Below, piece after piece: positions 1 through 11,200 of a stretch of 64,000 nt of DNA. Position numbers and translations under genes: made by a program. Source of the stretch: Eukaryota sp. TZLM1-RC (lineage: Eukaryota; Metamonada: BaSk clade); assembly GCA_040285825.1 (NCBI GenBank), contig JAUPSS010000007.1, positions 2,144,689 through 2,208,688 of the forward strand, given 5' to 3'. Position 1 is the stretch's first letter; every line of letters begins with the position of its first letter. The notes under the pieces were generated by a model, which had not been told where the DNA came from, made no database searches, and saw only the letters and a program-made list of their open reading frames with translations.

Positions 1-3000
1 TATCAGGCCTGATAATTTGCCTCATAATTTAATTTGTAAATGTTCTCGGAATTTTTTTTTTCTTCCTCTACATATAACCGTTTAACTTAAAACCTGGCTG
101 AACCGAGATCATTGCTTCTATTCTTTCTTGTTGATGTCTGAATCAGTTTCTGATTCTAATGGAGTCAAAAGAAAGAACGATAGTCAACAAGATGCTCAAG
201 ACGTCCTTTCCACCTCTCCTCCTCAACCTCTTCTCTCTTCATTTTTGGACAAAAAAAATTCTGATCAAGAATTTTTAGACAATCACGATGAAAAAAAAGT
301 TTGTTCAAAAACAAAGCCACGCTCCTACAGATGCTCAAAGTGTCGACAACAGGGACATAATGCTCGAACATGCCCCAATGTTGGAAAAAATGATGCGGCA
401 AATTCTGAAACAAAATGTAAAAAGAAAATTTATTAGAAGGAAAGAGTCTAAGGTAGAACCCATAAATAATGCTCCACAAGTTGTTGCAAAACCAGTTAGC
501 AATCGATTGAAGCACAAAACGTGCAACACTTGTGGTATTTCTTTTAGAAAAAATGCAAAAGGAAAAACTTCTGATCGCTGCTTGAAATGCCGCATAGTTG
601 ATAACTACCATCCTCCTATAAGAATACCTCAAGAAATTCATCCGACCAAATGCAATGAATTTGCTTTCGTTTTTCAAAGATTTTTGGATCAATTATGTAA
701 AGGAAAGTATGCTATCAATATTATTTGGGAATTTTTTGGTTCTTTTTGTCCTCCTTTTGAACAAAATTTCGTTAATATTTCCGAAGATTTAACCAATATA
801 GCACCGAGAAATCAGTCATCCGAGAAATTAAGTAAAATTTTTGAAGACAAATGCTTTGACAACAAATGGTCCAAGGCTTTGTCAGCTTTAAGTCCCGGAG
901 TCAAAGCACCGAACAATGAAGATACAGTAGATAAACTGAAAATACTTCATCCTTATGAAGACCCTGTTATGGATCAAAATTTTTACGGCACATACTGGGA
1001 AAATTATCCATTGATGCCATCAGAAGTTTTTTCGGTTATCAAAAAGAGACCTCGTGGTAAGTCTGCCGGACTTTCTGGTATTACTATTGATCATGTAAAA
1101 GCCGCGATTATTTCTTCAGAAGATTGCCTTGGTTTAATGACCAAATTTTTCAACCAAATATTATCTGGTCAACGCAAGTACCCAGAAGAATTAAGAAGTT
1201 CTCGTTTGACTGCACTTGTCAAAAATTCAAAAATGGATGTTCGTCCTATTGCAGTCTCTGAGAGCTTACATAATATTTTTTCTGCGTGTTGCTTAAGCAG
1301 GTTCAATGAAAAAGCTAAAAAGATTGTATTACCCTTTCAATATGGTATAAATACTACAGATGGAGTCTCTTCAGCGATTTTTGCTACTGATGTCTTATTT
1401 CGTCAAAATGAATCCAATGTTTGCATGTCATTGGATTTTAGTAATGCTTTCAATTCGCTAAGTCGTCGCAGTATCCATGGTGCTCTATTGCAATATATGC
1501 CAGAATTAATACCATATTTTCAATCAACATATTGCACATATTCTAATTTACATTTTGGTAACAACATTTTGATTTCATCCAGTGGCGTAAAGCAAGGAGA
1601 TCCGTTAGGACCTCTTTTGTTTTGTTTGGCCATTCATCCTATTCTACTGCAAATTCAAGAGATGTTTCCTTCACTAAAAATGATTGCATATATGGATGAT
1701 GTTGTGCTTATTGGTGAATTAAATATTGTGAAAAAAGCAACTGTATGTTTTAAAGAATTATTTACCAAAATTGGTCTCCGACTTAATTTACTTAAATGTG
1801 TTTTGTTATCGAATTCTCCAGTTTCCACAATAATTGATGATATTGAAATTCAAGCAAAATTATATTCAATTGATGCTATTCGTCATTTGGGTTCGTTTTT
1901 AGGAAATAATGATGAAATTACCAAAAAATTGTTTGAAAAGTTGAACTCAATTTCTGACAAAATTGACCGAATGATGAATTTAGATATAAAAAAACACATC
2001 AAATTTACCATTATAAGACTGTGTTTTAGTTCCAATTTTAATCATATATTTCGATCTACAAATCCTCTCGTCACTAGACCTTTGGCTCAAAAGTTTAATG
2101 AGTTACGTGCAAAAGTTCTGTCTCAATTACTGGGATGTAAAATGTTTCAAATTCCAGATCATGCTTACCTTAGTCCACAATATGGTGGTTTAGGGTGGAC
2201 GAAGGCTTCTATTCTTACCTCGTGTGCTTTTTGTTGGTGGATGCAGAAATGCAATCTTTGAGTTCTCCGAAAGATTTGCAGATTGGGAAGATTTATTGAT
2301 GACAACGCAAAGTTCCACTGTTTTTGCATTAAATGAAGAAATTTCAAGAATTGATGTAGAAAAATGGGGTCGATGTTTTCCCCAATCATTCAATGGCAAT
2401 ATTCCAGAAAAAAATGTTTTAAATTTGAAGTACACTCTTCGAACATTACAGAAAAAGATTGACTGGAATGTATGAAAAAGATCTTTATAATAATATTTGC
2501 AGCTCGGCTGTTTTAAATCAAGATCTTCACTCATTGTTATTGGAAAAGGGTGTTTGTGAAAACAAGGTGTCAGATTCTTCACTTTTTGTAACCATTGTAC
2601 CACGAAGATTTGGATTGTGTGCTACTAATGAAGCATTTGTAACAAAAATGAGATTATATTTGAACATCCCCATTAACCAATTATTATCAAAAGAAAAATG
2701 TATTTGTTCGAATTCACCTCAACTCACTTTGCGCCATGCTCTAAATTGCTCTAAATTGATAACTTATCGTTCTTCATTACATGATGCTGTTAGAGACACT
2801 GTTTTCAATATGGCACAAACTGCAAGGATATCGTGTATCAAAGAGCCCCTGCTGAAAGAAACACTTTCTCTGAATAATTTTGGTTCTGATGATAGAGGTG
2901 ATGTATACTGTGATTGGATTGATAATTCTGAAGCTATTGTTGACTTTGTCTCATGTAATGTTGCAAACGATACTTTGGTTCACAGAAGAAAACTTAATCC

Positions 3001-3395
3001 TGTGGCTGCTCTGGATTTTAAAGCAAAAGAAAAACATAGAAAATATGATAAAGAAATTGAAGATGCAAATATCGATAGAAATACACAGCTGGTTTTTATT
3101 GCTTTTCCATTTTCGATAAATGGAAGATTATCAGTTGAAGCAGAAACTTTTTTTGGATGACTTCCAAAAAATGGTGAAAGAAAAAACAATGAAAAGATTT
3201 GATATTTTTTTATGGCGTTCACGGATTCAATTTGCCATTATTAATAGATTACCGCGGTTTTTCAATCGAATTAGAGAAGCTTTAGCTAGACAGCAAGCAA
3301 ATCAAGATTTTGTAGAGAAAATCTTGGTTTAATGATAGTCGTCCCATTAGTTATGATTTAATTTAATCAAGTGTGCAAATTCAATAAATAAATAG
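1..3395 (+). mobile_element. RLE-type non-LTR retrotransposon, subfamily A, near full length
   Basis: This is the most complete copy of the LINE family that dominates the window. In order it has a short leader, a coding region with a gag-like zinc knuckle, a second Cys cluster, a reverse transcriptase, a C-x-C-x7-H-x4-C motif, and a restriction-like endonuclease region. The 3' UTR ends in an AT-rich CAATAAATAAATA tail near 3395. The same 3' UTR recurs at 40204-40255 and, inverted, at 62776-62850, which fixes the 3' end. The true 5' end may lie before base 1. The domain order is that of R2/NeSL-like elements, an established class that cuts its target with a PD-(D/E)XK nuclease. Assignment to that class is inference from motifs. 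Confidence 0.85.
134..3332 (+). pseudogene. LINE polyprotein (zinc knuckle, RT, RLE endonuclease), frameshifted
   Basis: The reading frame opens at ATG 134 (MSESVSDSNG) with knuckle CSKCRQQGHNARTC. It moves to the frame of 288-2261 near base 430, to the next frame at 2228-2232, again at 2452-2456, and last at 3148-3154. RT motifs are clear in 288-2261: DFSNAFN (motif A), SGVKQGDPLGPLLF (motif B) and AYMDDVVLIG (catalytic YMDD). The segment 2459-3160 carries CICSNSPQLTLRHALNC and then RSSLHDAVRD, which aligns with the CCHC motif of R2 elements. It is followed by RGDVY...AIVDFV...K..KY, consistent with the endonuclease core. The frame ends at 3332. Three shifts are placed on homopolymers by comparison with other copies; the first, near 430, is less precisely located. 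The protein is not made as one chain unless these are assembly errors. Confidence 0.85.
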
Positions 3396-3399
3396 AAAT

Positions 3400-3780
3400 T
3401 TCCAATTATTCATTTGCTAAATTGTCAAGATTTAATTACTTTAAGAAGTAAGGTTCACGATGCTGTAAGAGATCAATTACTTTGTATGTACAAGTCTCAT
3501 AGAATTGAATCCTGTTTGAAACCTTTGTTATCAAACCTGTTTGATTCTGAAGATGATTTTCATAAGAATAATTGAGGTGATGTCAATTTCAACAGATTAG
3601 AAATTTCAACAGATTGCTTTAGCAAAATAGCATTGTGTTTTCTATTTTTAAGAGGATGTTGAAGTTGGTTTCTGATGCTTTGCTTTCTCTTGGATCACAC
3701 TATGAGAGAGCTGCATCAAGTTGTTTTGTTTTGGGAAAGATGGATTATTTAGATGTTGATTTATAAGTTTTCTAATAAAT
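3400..3780 (+). mobile_element. LINE 3' fragment, subfamily C
   Basis: A decayed endonuclease tail. The translated pieces VHDAVRDQLL, SHRIES and LKPLLSNLFDSEDD resemble the CCHC-to-nuclease region of the other LINE copies. The closing stretch ending GEMDYLDVDL-like matches the end of the fragment at 44240-45520. It is 5'-truncated, has stop codons, and sits directly behind the subfamily A copy. Confidence 0.7.
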
Positions 3781-3989
3781 AATTATAATTAAAAAAACCA
3801 TGAATATAAATCATTCACTGTAGGAAAATTTGTTATTTGATACAGCAACTCAATCACTTTGTGTGATATTAACAATCAGATTTTTTTAGTGGATATTGAG
3901 GTGTCCTAGAATCGACCTACAAGAATTTTTATTAAATGAACAAATTTTATTTTTTTATTTATTTTCCACTTAATTTCAAAACAAAACAA

Positions 3990-5240
3990 AACAAATTAAA
4001 ACACATAAGAAACAAAATTCTCCACACTAACTCTTGAAGAATCCTTGTAAAGCTTGGACATCATTAAATTTACATACTTGGGAACACTTCTGTATAAAGC
4101 AAGAATGAACACGATTCTTCCATAAAAACCCAACAAAATTCTCATTAATTGAACGACAAAGATTATCAAAATCATCAGAACAATTCAAACCAGACTGACC
4201 AATATTACCAAAAATCGGGAAAGCAATAGGAACAAAAGAAAACTTCCAGTAAAGGTTCTTATTTAAATCATAACTAACTCAGCATATTTGTTTCGTTTAC
4301 GAACCTCAGCCTTGTCCAAATAGCAATTAGAACTAAGACATCATCACAACAAATTGAAGCAAAGGGATCAATAGTAGTAAAATCAACAACAACTTGAAAG
4401 GAATCCACAAAAGGAGCAATTAAATCACCACAACAAGAATCAAACAAATTATTATCGCTAAAATGCTTCAACAAGGGTTCTACTTTGCAACTGGAATTGT
4501 AACACTTAAACATTTCATAGGTCACATCACGAACAGCATTATTAAGAACTGACCGATATTGAAAAAACTTCTTACAACTCACAATATGACGAAAATTGGC
4601 AGACCGTTTTTACAAGCAGAATTATTCAAATGTGCACTCGGATACAACCCTGATCTCAACCACATGTTTTGTTTCCAAGCTTAACTTCTTAGGTGAAGAC
4701 CAAATCGCCTTGGTTGCTGAGAAATTAAACTAATTCATTTTTGAATGTCTGACAAAAAGGCAGCAAAGACATAATTATTAATCTTAGTCACACTAAATCG
4801 TTTAGAGAAGTCTAGGTCTTCAAAACCATTCAGAACAGACCTTTGTAATTTCACAACAGCATGATGAAGATTAGTCACAGATCTCGAAGGGACAGAAGGC
4901 AAATTTGAAGGAAAACACATATTCCACACATCATTAAATAATTCTTGTACCATATTTTTAGGAGACTTCAATAAAGGATGTGATTCTTTCAATTAGACTT
5001 CATCAAACCGAAGTTTCCACTAAAGTAGAAAATTTTTCATACCACCAATAAAAGCACTTTTGCATCAATATTCTGCTTTTGAAAAGCCGAATCTAGCAAA
5101 CATAGGACTAAGGTAGACATGATAAGGAATTTTTAACGGACATACTTGCACCAAATTACCTCAAAAATTGGATCTCAAAGCATTAAATTGACGTGCAAAA
5201 TCATGGGAAATTGTGGAGAATAAGGAACGGAAAAGGTGAT
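3990..5240 (-). mobile_element. LINE fragment, minus strand, RLE region
   Basis: Minus-strand pieces include 4735-4992 (PSRSVTNLHHAVVKLQRSVL, matching the segment between RT and CCHC) and 4274-4582 (YRSVLNNAVRD, then VEPLLKHFS, then VVVDFTTIDP, the nuclease core). The Cys cluster is eroded and several stops intervene. The copy is truncated and belongs to a subfamily different from the copy at 1-3395. The Ty3 element at 5245 lies directly beside its upstream end. Confidence 0.65.
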
Positions 5241-5244
5241 TAAA

Positions 5245-5323
5245 TGTTGCCTAAAGTCTATTGTAGTAAAGAAAAGTCTGATTTATTTTCTATTCATATT
5301 ATATAAGCCTTAGGGCGCCAACA
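5245..5323 (-). repeat. 3' LTR of Ty3 element 1
   Basis: 79 bp, identical to the copy at 12462-12540. In element orientation it begins TGTTGGCGCC, carries a TATA-like TATATAATAT about 20 bases in, and ends TTTAGGCAACA. This is very short for a Ty3-like LTR. Confidence 0.93.
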
Positions 5324-5341
5324 CTGCTTCTTCCCTTTTTC
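5324..5341 (-). other. Polypurine tract of Ty3 element 1
   Basis: In element orientation the bases immediately before the 3' LTR are purine-rich (AAAAAGGGAAGAAGCAG), the expected primer for plus-strand DNA synthesis. The second Ty3 family has a similar GGAAGAAGAGGCAG tract in the same place. Confidence 0.8.
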
Positions 5342-5471
5342 AAAATAAATCAGCTTATATGAATATGAAATAAAAACTATATACAATTAACAAAACAACT
5401 ATAATAAATACATATAATCGATATAATATAAATAATATAATATAATATAAATAATCGATATAAACTAAGAA

Positions 5472-6698
5472 TTAGCTCCTCTTCCTAATTCTATTACTGC
5501 GTCTAGGCTTCTTAGAAGGCGTAGACTCATTGGAGGTACCTTGTCGTCGACTAATGGTACGTTTTCCAATTTTCTTGTTATCCTTACTAAATAACTTATA
5601 AGCTTCTGAGTGTCTAACCGAATGGAGTGGCTCTTCTGTTGTCTCACCGCCAAACCACTGAACAGTACAGAAACTACCTGAATCAGAGTGGTATTCTGAG
5701 AGGATTTTCTCTATAACGTGTTTTTCGGAATCGCCCGCAGCGACTGCCTTGAGGAATTCAATGTCCTGTGGATTTTCTGCGTTATAGATTTTGCAATCTT
5801 TCTTGGCAGCTTTTAATTCTGAGCCAGTAGTAAGATTCTTCAATAATAAAGTGGATTTGGAAGGAAGGTCAATAACTAAAAATGGTCCATTCCAAGATCC
5901 ATGCAATATATTATTTTGCTTGGTTTTACGTAAGACGTAGTCACCAATATTAAATACTATAAAACACGAATTAGTATTATCTACTGAAGACGGAGTATTT
6001 AATGTTTGGTGACGCTCTGCTTCTTCCCTTTTTTCTTGTAGACGAGTGTTTTTCATTTTGATGTCATCTAATAAAGGGATATTAGTTTCAAATTTGGATA
6101 AATTTCCTAATATATTAGCAGGGTCTGTTCTTGGACTAATCGAAGAACCGAACATGAGTTCGTATGGGGTAAAACCAGTTTTTCTGCTTTTAGTAGAATT
6201 TATTAATAGTTGGGATATAGGTACGTATGTAGACCAATTTCCGTAATCATTGAAATCTATTAATAGTTTCCTTAAGCATTGAAGAACGTCTCTATGTTTA
6301 CGTTCTACAAGTCCATTACTTTCTGAATAGTGGGGAATTGAGTTACTCATCTCAATCGCTAATCTGTTACACACTATTTTGAAAGTCTCATTGGCGAACT
6401 CAGGTCCATTATCACTATGAATTAACATAGGTATGCCAAAGATAGCGCAAACATTCCAAATCAAGGCATCTGCGGTTTCTAAGGCATTGAGTTCTTTTAG
6501 AGGGACTAAAATTGTATATCCAGTAAAAGAGTCTACAAATACTAATAGATATTTATTTCCTTCGTTGTCAGAATTTAGGGGTCCAATTGTATCGACATTT
6601 AATCTGGCAAAGGACGATCTGCCCATAAAGATCCTGTGGAAGGTGTTTTGATCTTTTAACTGGAGCCGTTTTTTGACAAGTTGGGCATCTTTTGACAT
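5472..6698 (-). pseudogene. Ty3 element 1 integrase core and chromodomain-like tail
   Basis: This is the C-terminal pol segment. The catalytic triad is visible: NVDTIGP (first Asp), HSDNGPEFAN (second Asp) and GLVERKHRD (Glu). About 80 residues from the end, HVIEKILSEY followed by CTVQWFGGETTEEPLHSV resembles a chromodomain, which in chromoviruses directs integration to marked chromatin. A basic tail (KKPRRSNRIRKRS) follows. The upstream frame is lost at two short homopolymers (6609-6611 and 6646-6649), each apparently one base short, so integrase is out of frame with RT. The last codons are unaffected. Confidence 0.85.
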
Positions 6699-8181
6699 GA
6701 TTAATAAGGTCCTTTCTCATATTGGGCCAGTAGAAATCACTTTTGGACAGTTTGTGTAAACTATCGTTTTTGCTGGGGTGACCAGATTGAACCAAACCAT
6801 GTATTAATAATAGTGCCTGTTTTCTGAGGCTCTTTGGAATCAAAATTTTGTTTTTATTATTTTTCCAAATTTGAGTGTTTACATCTAGAATTGCGTTATC
6901 AAATAAAGAGTCGTTGTTGTTTTTGGCTATTTGTTGTTCAGATCTTATCTTAGACAGCCAAGAAGAAAAAATAGGTAGGTCTTGGTGTCTACTTAGAGAT
7001 GAGATTGAAGGGATGTCTTCAAGATCCGAATCAGAATCATCGTCTAGTGGAGGTATCTCGTAATTTGAAAGTAAAGTGTCTGGTATATTTATACTACAAA
7101 TAGAAGGAGTTTCCTCGTTTTGATCCAAATCAATATTCCTCGATAACATATCTGCCCAATGGTTGTCTTCACCAGGTTCGTGGACTATGTCAAAGTCGAA
7201 TTCAGATAGTATCGGCAGCCATCTCTTTACAATTCTATTTTTCTCTGGGGCTGTAGCCAGGAATGCAATGTTTTTATGATCTGTGAAAATTGTTAAATGT
7301 CTAGTCAACAAGTAGCTTTCTAAACAACTTTCAGTTAAAATCAGAAGTATTGCGTATAATTCTTTTTGTAAGGTGGACCATTTTCTTTGTGTTTCTGTAA
7401 GTAATCTACTATAGAATGACAAAGGTTTCACTTTCCTTTTATTTAGCGGGGTTCCTGCAGGAGAGTATGGTTCAATTTCTTGCCAAATAACACCTCCTAC
7501 TGCTACATCTGATGCGTCAGTACTTATTAATACGCGCTTGCCCGGAGCTGGTAATTCAAGGGGCATGTGGTTTACTATTAGGTCTTTTATTTGTTTTAAG
7601 TAATCGTCATGCTTGCAAGTCCATTTAATTATTCTGGGTTTTCCTTTAATTAGCTCGTTAATTGGAGCAATTAATTCAGAAATACCTGGAAGCCAATCTC
7701 TAATATAATTGATGGATCCTACCAATGAGCGAACTTCTTTCACTGTTTTTGGTCTAGGGATTCTCATCAAGGCTTCGATTTTTTTCTTACTTATAAATCT
7801 AGTTTTATCCTGGAAGGTACTTCCTAAAATGTCGATAGGGTGTTTTGATGTTACGAATTTACATTTACGTAAGCCTATATTTACACGTCTATTTCTGGCG
7901 CATTGGAGGACTCTTTGTAATCTCTTATAGAATTCTTCGAAAGTCGTTTCAACTATTATGATATCATCAATATATATAAAAACGCCATCAATTTGGAATA
8001 TTTCCATCATTACATTTTGGAAAACTGCTGGGATGTTCTTTAATCCGAAGCAAGCTCTTTTAAACATAATTGATCTTCCAGGGATTGAGATTGATGTTTT
8101 CTCAATATCCTTCTCAGCAACATTCATCTGCCAGAAAGCTTTTGGTAAATCAAGCGTGGCGATGTAATTTGCTCTACTCAA
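6568..8181 (-). pseudogene. Ty3 element 1 reverse transcriptase, RNase H, integrase zinc domain
   Basis: RT motifs are ATLDLPKAFWQMN, FGLKNIPAVFQN and YIDDIII (catalytic Asp pair). RNase H follows with STDASDVAVGGVIW, TLQKELYAIL, FTDHKNIAFL and NHWADMLSR. An acidic linker of roughly 130 residues leads to the integrase HHCC domain (LIHGLVQSGH ... CPTCQK). The order is that of Ty3/Gypsy pol. The frame is entered from the upstream ORF by a one-base shift at a T7 run (8281-8287) and exits prematurely near 6568. Confidence 0.88.
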
Positions 8182-8257
8182 AAATTCTAATATATCACTA
8201 ATCCTAGGTAGATTAGGCTCTACTGAAATCGTATGGGCATTAACTCCATCTTTACCA

Positions 8258-11200
8258 CTAAAGTCTCCAGTTAACCTGGGTTTTTTTGCCGTCAGGGTAT
8301 ATAACTAAGACAATAGGAGAGCTGAATTTATAATTAGATTCAACTGCATAGCCCATTTCGATCAGTTCATCAAATATTTTGTTTGCTATTTCCATTTTGC
8401 TGGGATTTAACCGTCTAGCAGGTTTATGTACTATAGCATTCTCATCTCTAAAGGGGATTGTTAGAGGATTACAATCGATTCCTTTTCTATTAGGAGTTTC
8501 ACTAAAAACATCGCTGAATAATTTTAGTAGACTCGTTAATTTTAATTTATTATTACTATCATCTAAATTTATCTCACATCCAGATCTTGCTAATTGCTCC
8601 TCAAAATCAGAAGGACTTGGTGATTGGTTATCTAAGTTCCCAATCGAATGTTGAGCGATCCTAGAGTCGAATTCTGATTCTGCATTTAGCAAAGTGCGGT
8701 GTTCTTTGTCTAATCTAATGAAAAGACCATCATCCGTCTGAAGCCCAAGTGCTTTTAACATGTCTGTCCCTATTAATAATTTGTTCGAACCCGGGATTAT
8801 GGGAAGAGTATGTTTATAGTGAACTTGTTGCGCAATGCTTCCTACGTTGAACGACAGAATACCAGTTGCACTCCCTAGCGATTTTGTGGATACGTTATTA
8901 GCTGGTAAGAACTTAATAGTATCCTTGCTATTGATTGACATATGGCATTGTTCAGCTAAATCTGCAGTAATAACTGAACAAAACGCAGCCGAATCTATAG
9001 TCGCAATCATTTTAATATCATTTATTGATATCTCCAGTCTTAGAAATGGAGAACGCTGGGACCTGACGTGGTTTTCACTAACCGTAGAATTAATATCAAA
9101 AATGCTATTGATATCAGAGCTGGTTTGGTGAATTTGTAGAGGAATTAAAAGATTTTGTTGAGCTGTTGGAAAGTTGTTGACTGGGTTTCCTAAATCGGTT
9201 GTTGATTGGTTGTGATTGATTGCGTTGATATGTACCCGATTAGGAAAGTTGCCTGTCCTGCTGTTCCGGTTGCTGTTGTTGATCCGTCTGTGAGGAACCG
9301 TACTCGAACGGGTCGGTTTTGACTCAGTAGGGGATGCGTTTGATGATATGTCCTCTGTTGTGTTTATGTTATGTATAGGTCTGTACTGACCTCTTCCTTT
9401 ATGACCTCTATAACGGCCTCCACGGCCTCTAAATTTGAATCTATGTACACGTCTACCACGGCCACCTCGGCCCCTTTCTACACTGCCTCTACTAGCAGGC
9501 GCCTCCTGTTCTCCTAATCTGAATCTTTCTTCTTTGGGAACTCTGCTTCTAGCACAACGAGGATCTTTGCATTCGAATACAGTGTGGCCAACAGGATTGT
9601 TACCTTCGACGTTGCTGCAGAATGTACAGAATTTTGACCCTTCTCGTTCATGCTTTTCAGGGATGTATTTGTGTTGAGGGGTTCCTCTTGACTTTCCACC
9701 TGATCGTCTTGCTCGTTTTGTTGGAGCCTGGGCTGATGGTGTTACTCCTCTTGAGTAAGTTCTCATTGCCGTGAGTCCCAAAGGAATATCTTCTTCGTTA
9801 GCCCTGTTCCTTAGTACATCCATTGTGGGCTTGTTTCCTGCTGTGTAACACCAAGCGAGGAAATGTCTTCTCGTTGTCGATATCAAATCGAGTAGAGTTG
9901 TTTTGTTCGGTGAGTCCCACAAGGATTCCCTAGTCCATACTGGGAGGAGTTCGCTTGATATAGCAAAGTTATCCAGACCCATAAGGAAGTACTCGGCTAT
10001 TAGAGCGGGAGATATGGTTATCAACCCACTGCTTCCTCTAATTAAATCGGGGATGGTTAGGTCGGTCATGTAGGTGGTCATTCTCAAGACGTCTCCAAAA
10101 TCTTCTACATAACGACCAAACTCGTTGTCAGCCTCATGCCTATTGTGGATTTTCCTCCAATTTATTCTAGGCTTCATTAGAGCTGTACAAGCCTCATGAT
10201 ATGATGTGAATTGCGTTCTTTTTAACAGAAATACCATGACGTCGGCGTCGGTATAATCAACACCGAGTAAACCTTGACTCTGCCATCTAGATAGAAGGCT
10301 AGGGTCGATCATGCTGGATATTCCTGTGGGGCAAGTGCTCATCATCATGCTCCTAAATAAATCATAATGGTGGATTGGGGGTCCGAGCTTATCTGTTATA
10401 GCTGGATCAATCCTTACCAAAGGCTGTGTTGTATCCCTGGTGATCTCGTCGCGTATATGTTTGGGGAGATCTTTAATCCTATCTTGGGTTATTTCTGCTT
10501 GGCCTTCTCCAAATAGCTGGGTAGCTATCATAAAGGCTCTGGTCCAATCTGATTGACCTGGGGCTTCGAAGCTTCTATTAGCTATCTTTCGCCCGTATTT
10601 ATCCCAAGTTTGATATTTTAAAAGAAAAGCTATGATAGACATTTTGTTAATAGGGTCATCAGCGGATAATCGAGGTCTTTTATAGTCGATATCCTTAGAC
10701 CGTGGATCAATCTGTCTATGAAGGCTACTAGCTATGCTCATGTCAATAGCTCTTCTTGAGGATTGTAGGTCCTCAATACGCATAGGTCTATCGGAAGAAG
10801 AGTCTCTTACTGAGGGTTGAGGAGGAGCCGTTTCTCCAACGACTGGCCCGTTCAACTCAATGTCTTCTCCAATTTCACTTTCCATGGGTTGACAGGAAGT
10901 TGGTTCTTCCTGAGGTGCAACGTCTTGTCTTGTTACAGGTTCCGGGTCGTTCACTGTTGGAACATGATCGGGTATGCTGTCGATAGAGCAGACCTGTATT
11001 GGTTGGCTTTTTTCAGAAATTATAGGGGCTACAACAGGCAGTTTGGGAAGGTGGAGAGATGTGGATGGATCTCCCGTTACCCATTGTCTAAACTCTCGTT
11101 GTTTTGTGAACGAGTTACCATGTTGTTGGGTGTAGTTGTTAGGACGGCTCCTATACGTGGATACAGCTGATCGTTCCGTATGAATGTTATTTAGAGCGTC

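Noticed and set aside
165-692. 175-residue minus-strand frame over the LINE N-terminus
   Set aside because: Antisense shadow of the zinc-knuckle region; no family.
8281-8287. A7/T7 run as a programmed frameshift site in RT
   Set aside because: The shift needed is +1 in the middle of the RT domain, in a place where no known element uses recoding. Comparison of the protein shows that six bases would keep the frame. Single-base gain is simpler.
10817-11170. 117-residue plus-strand frame
   Set aside because: Shadow of the Gag coding region of Ty3 element 1.
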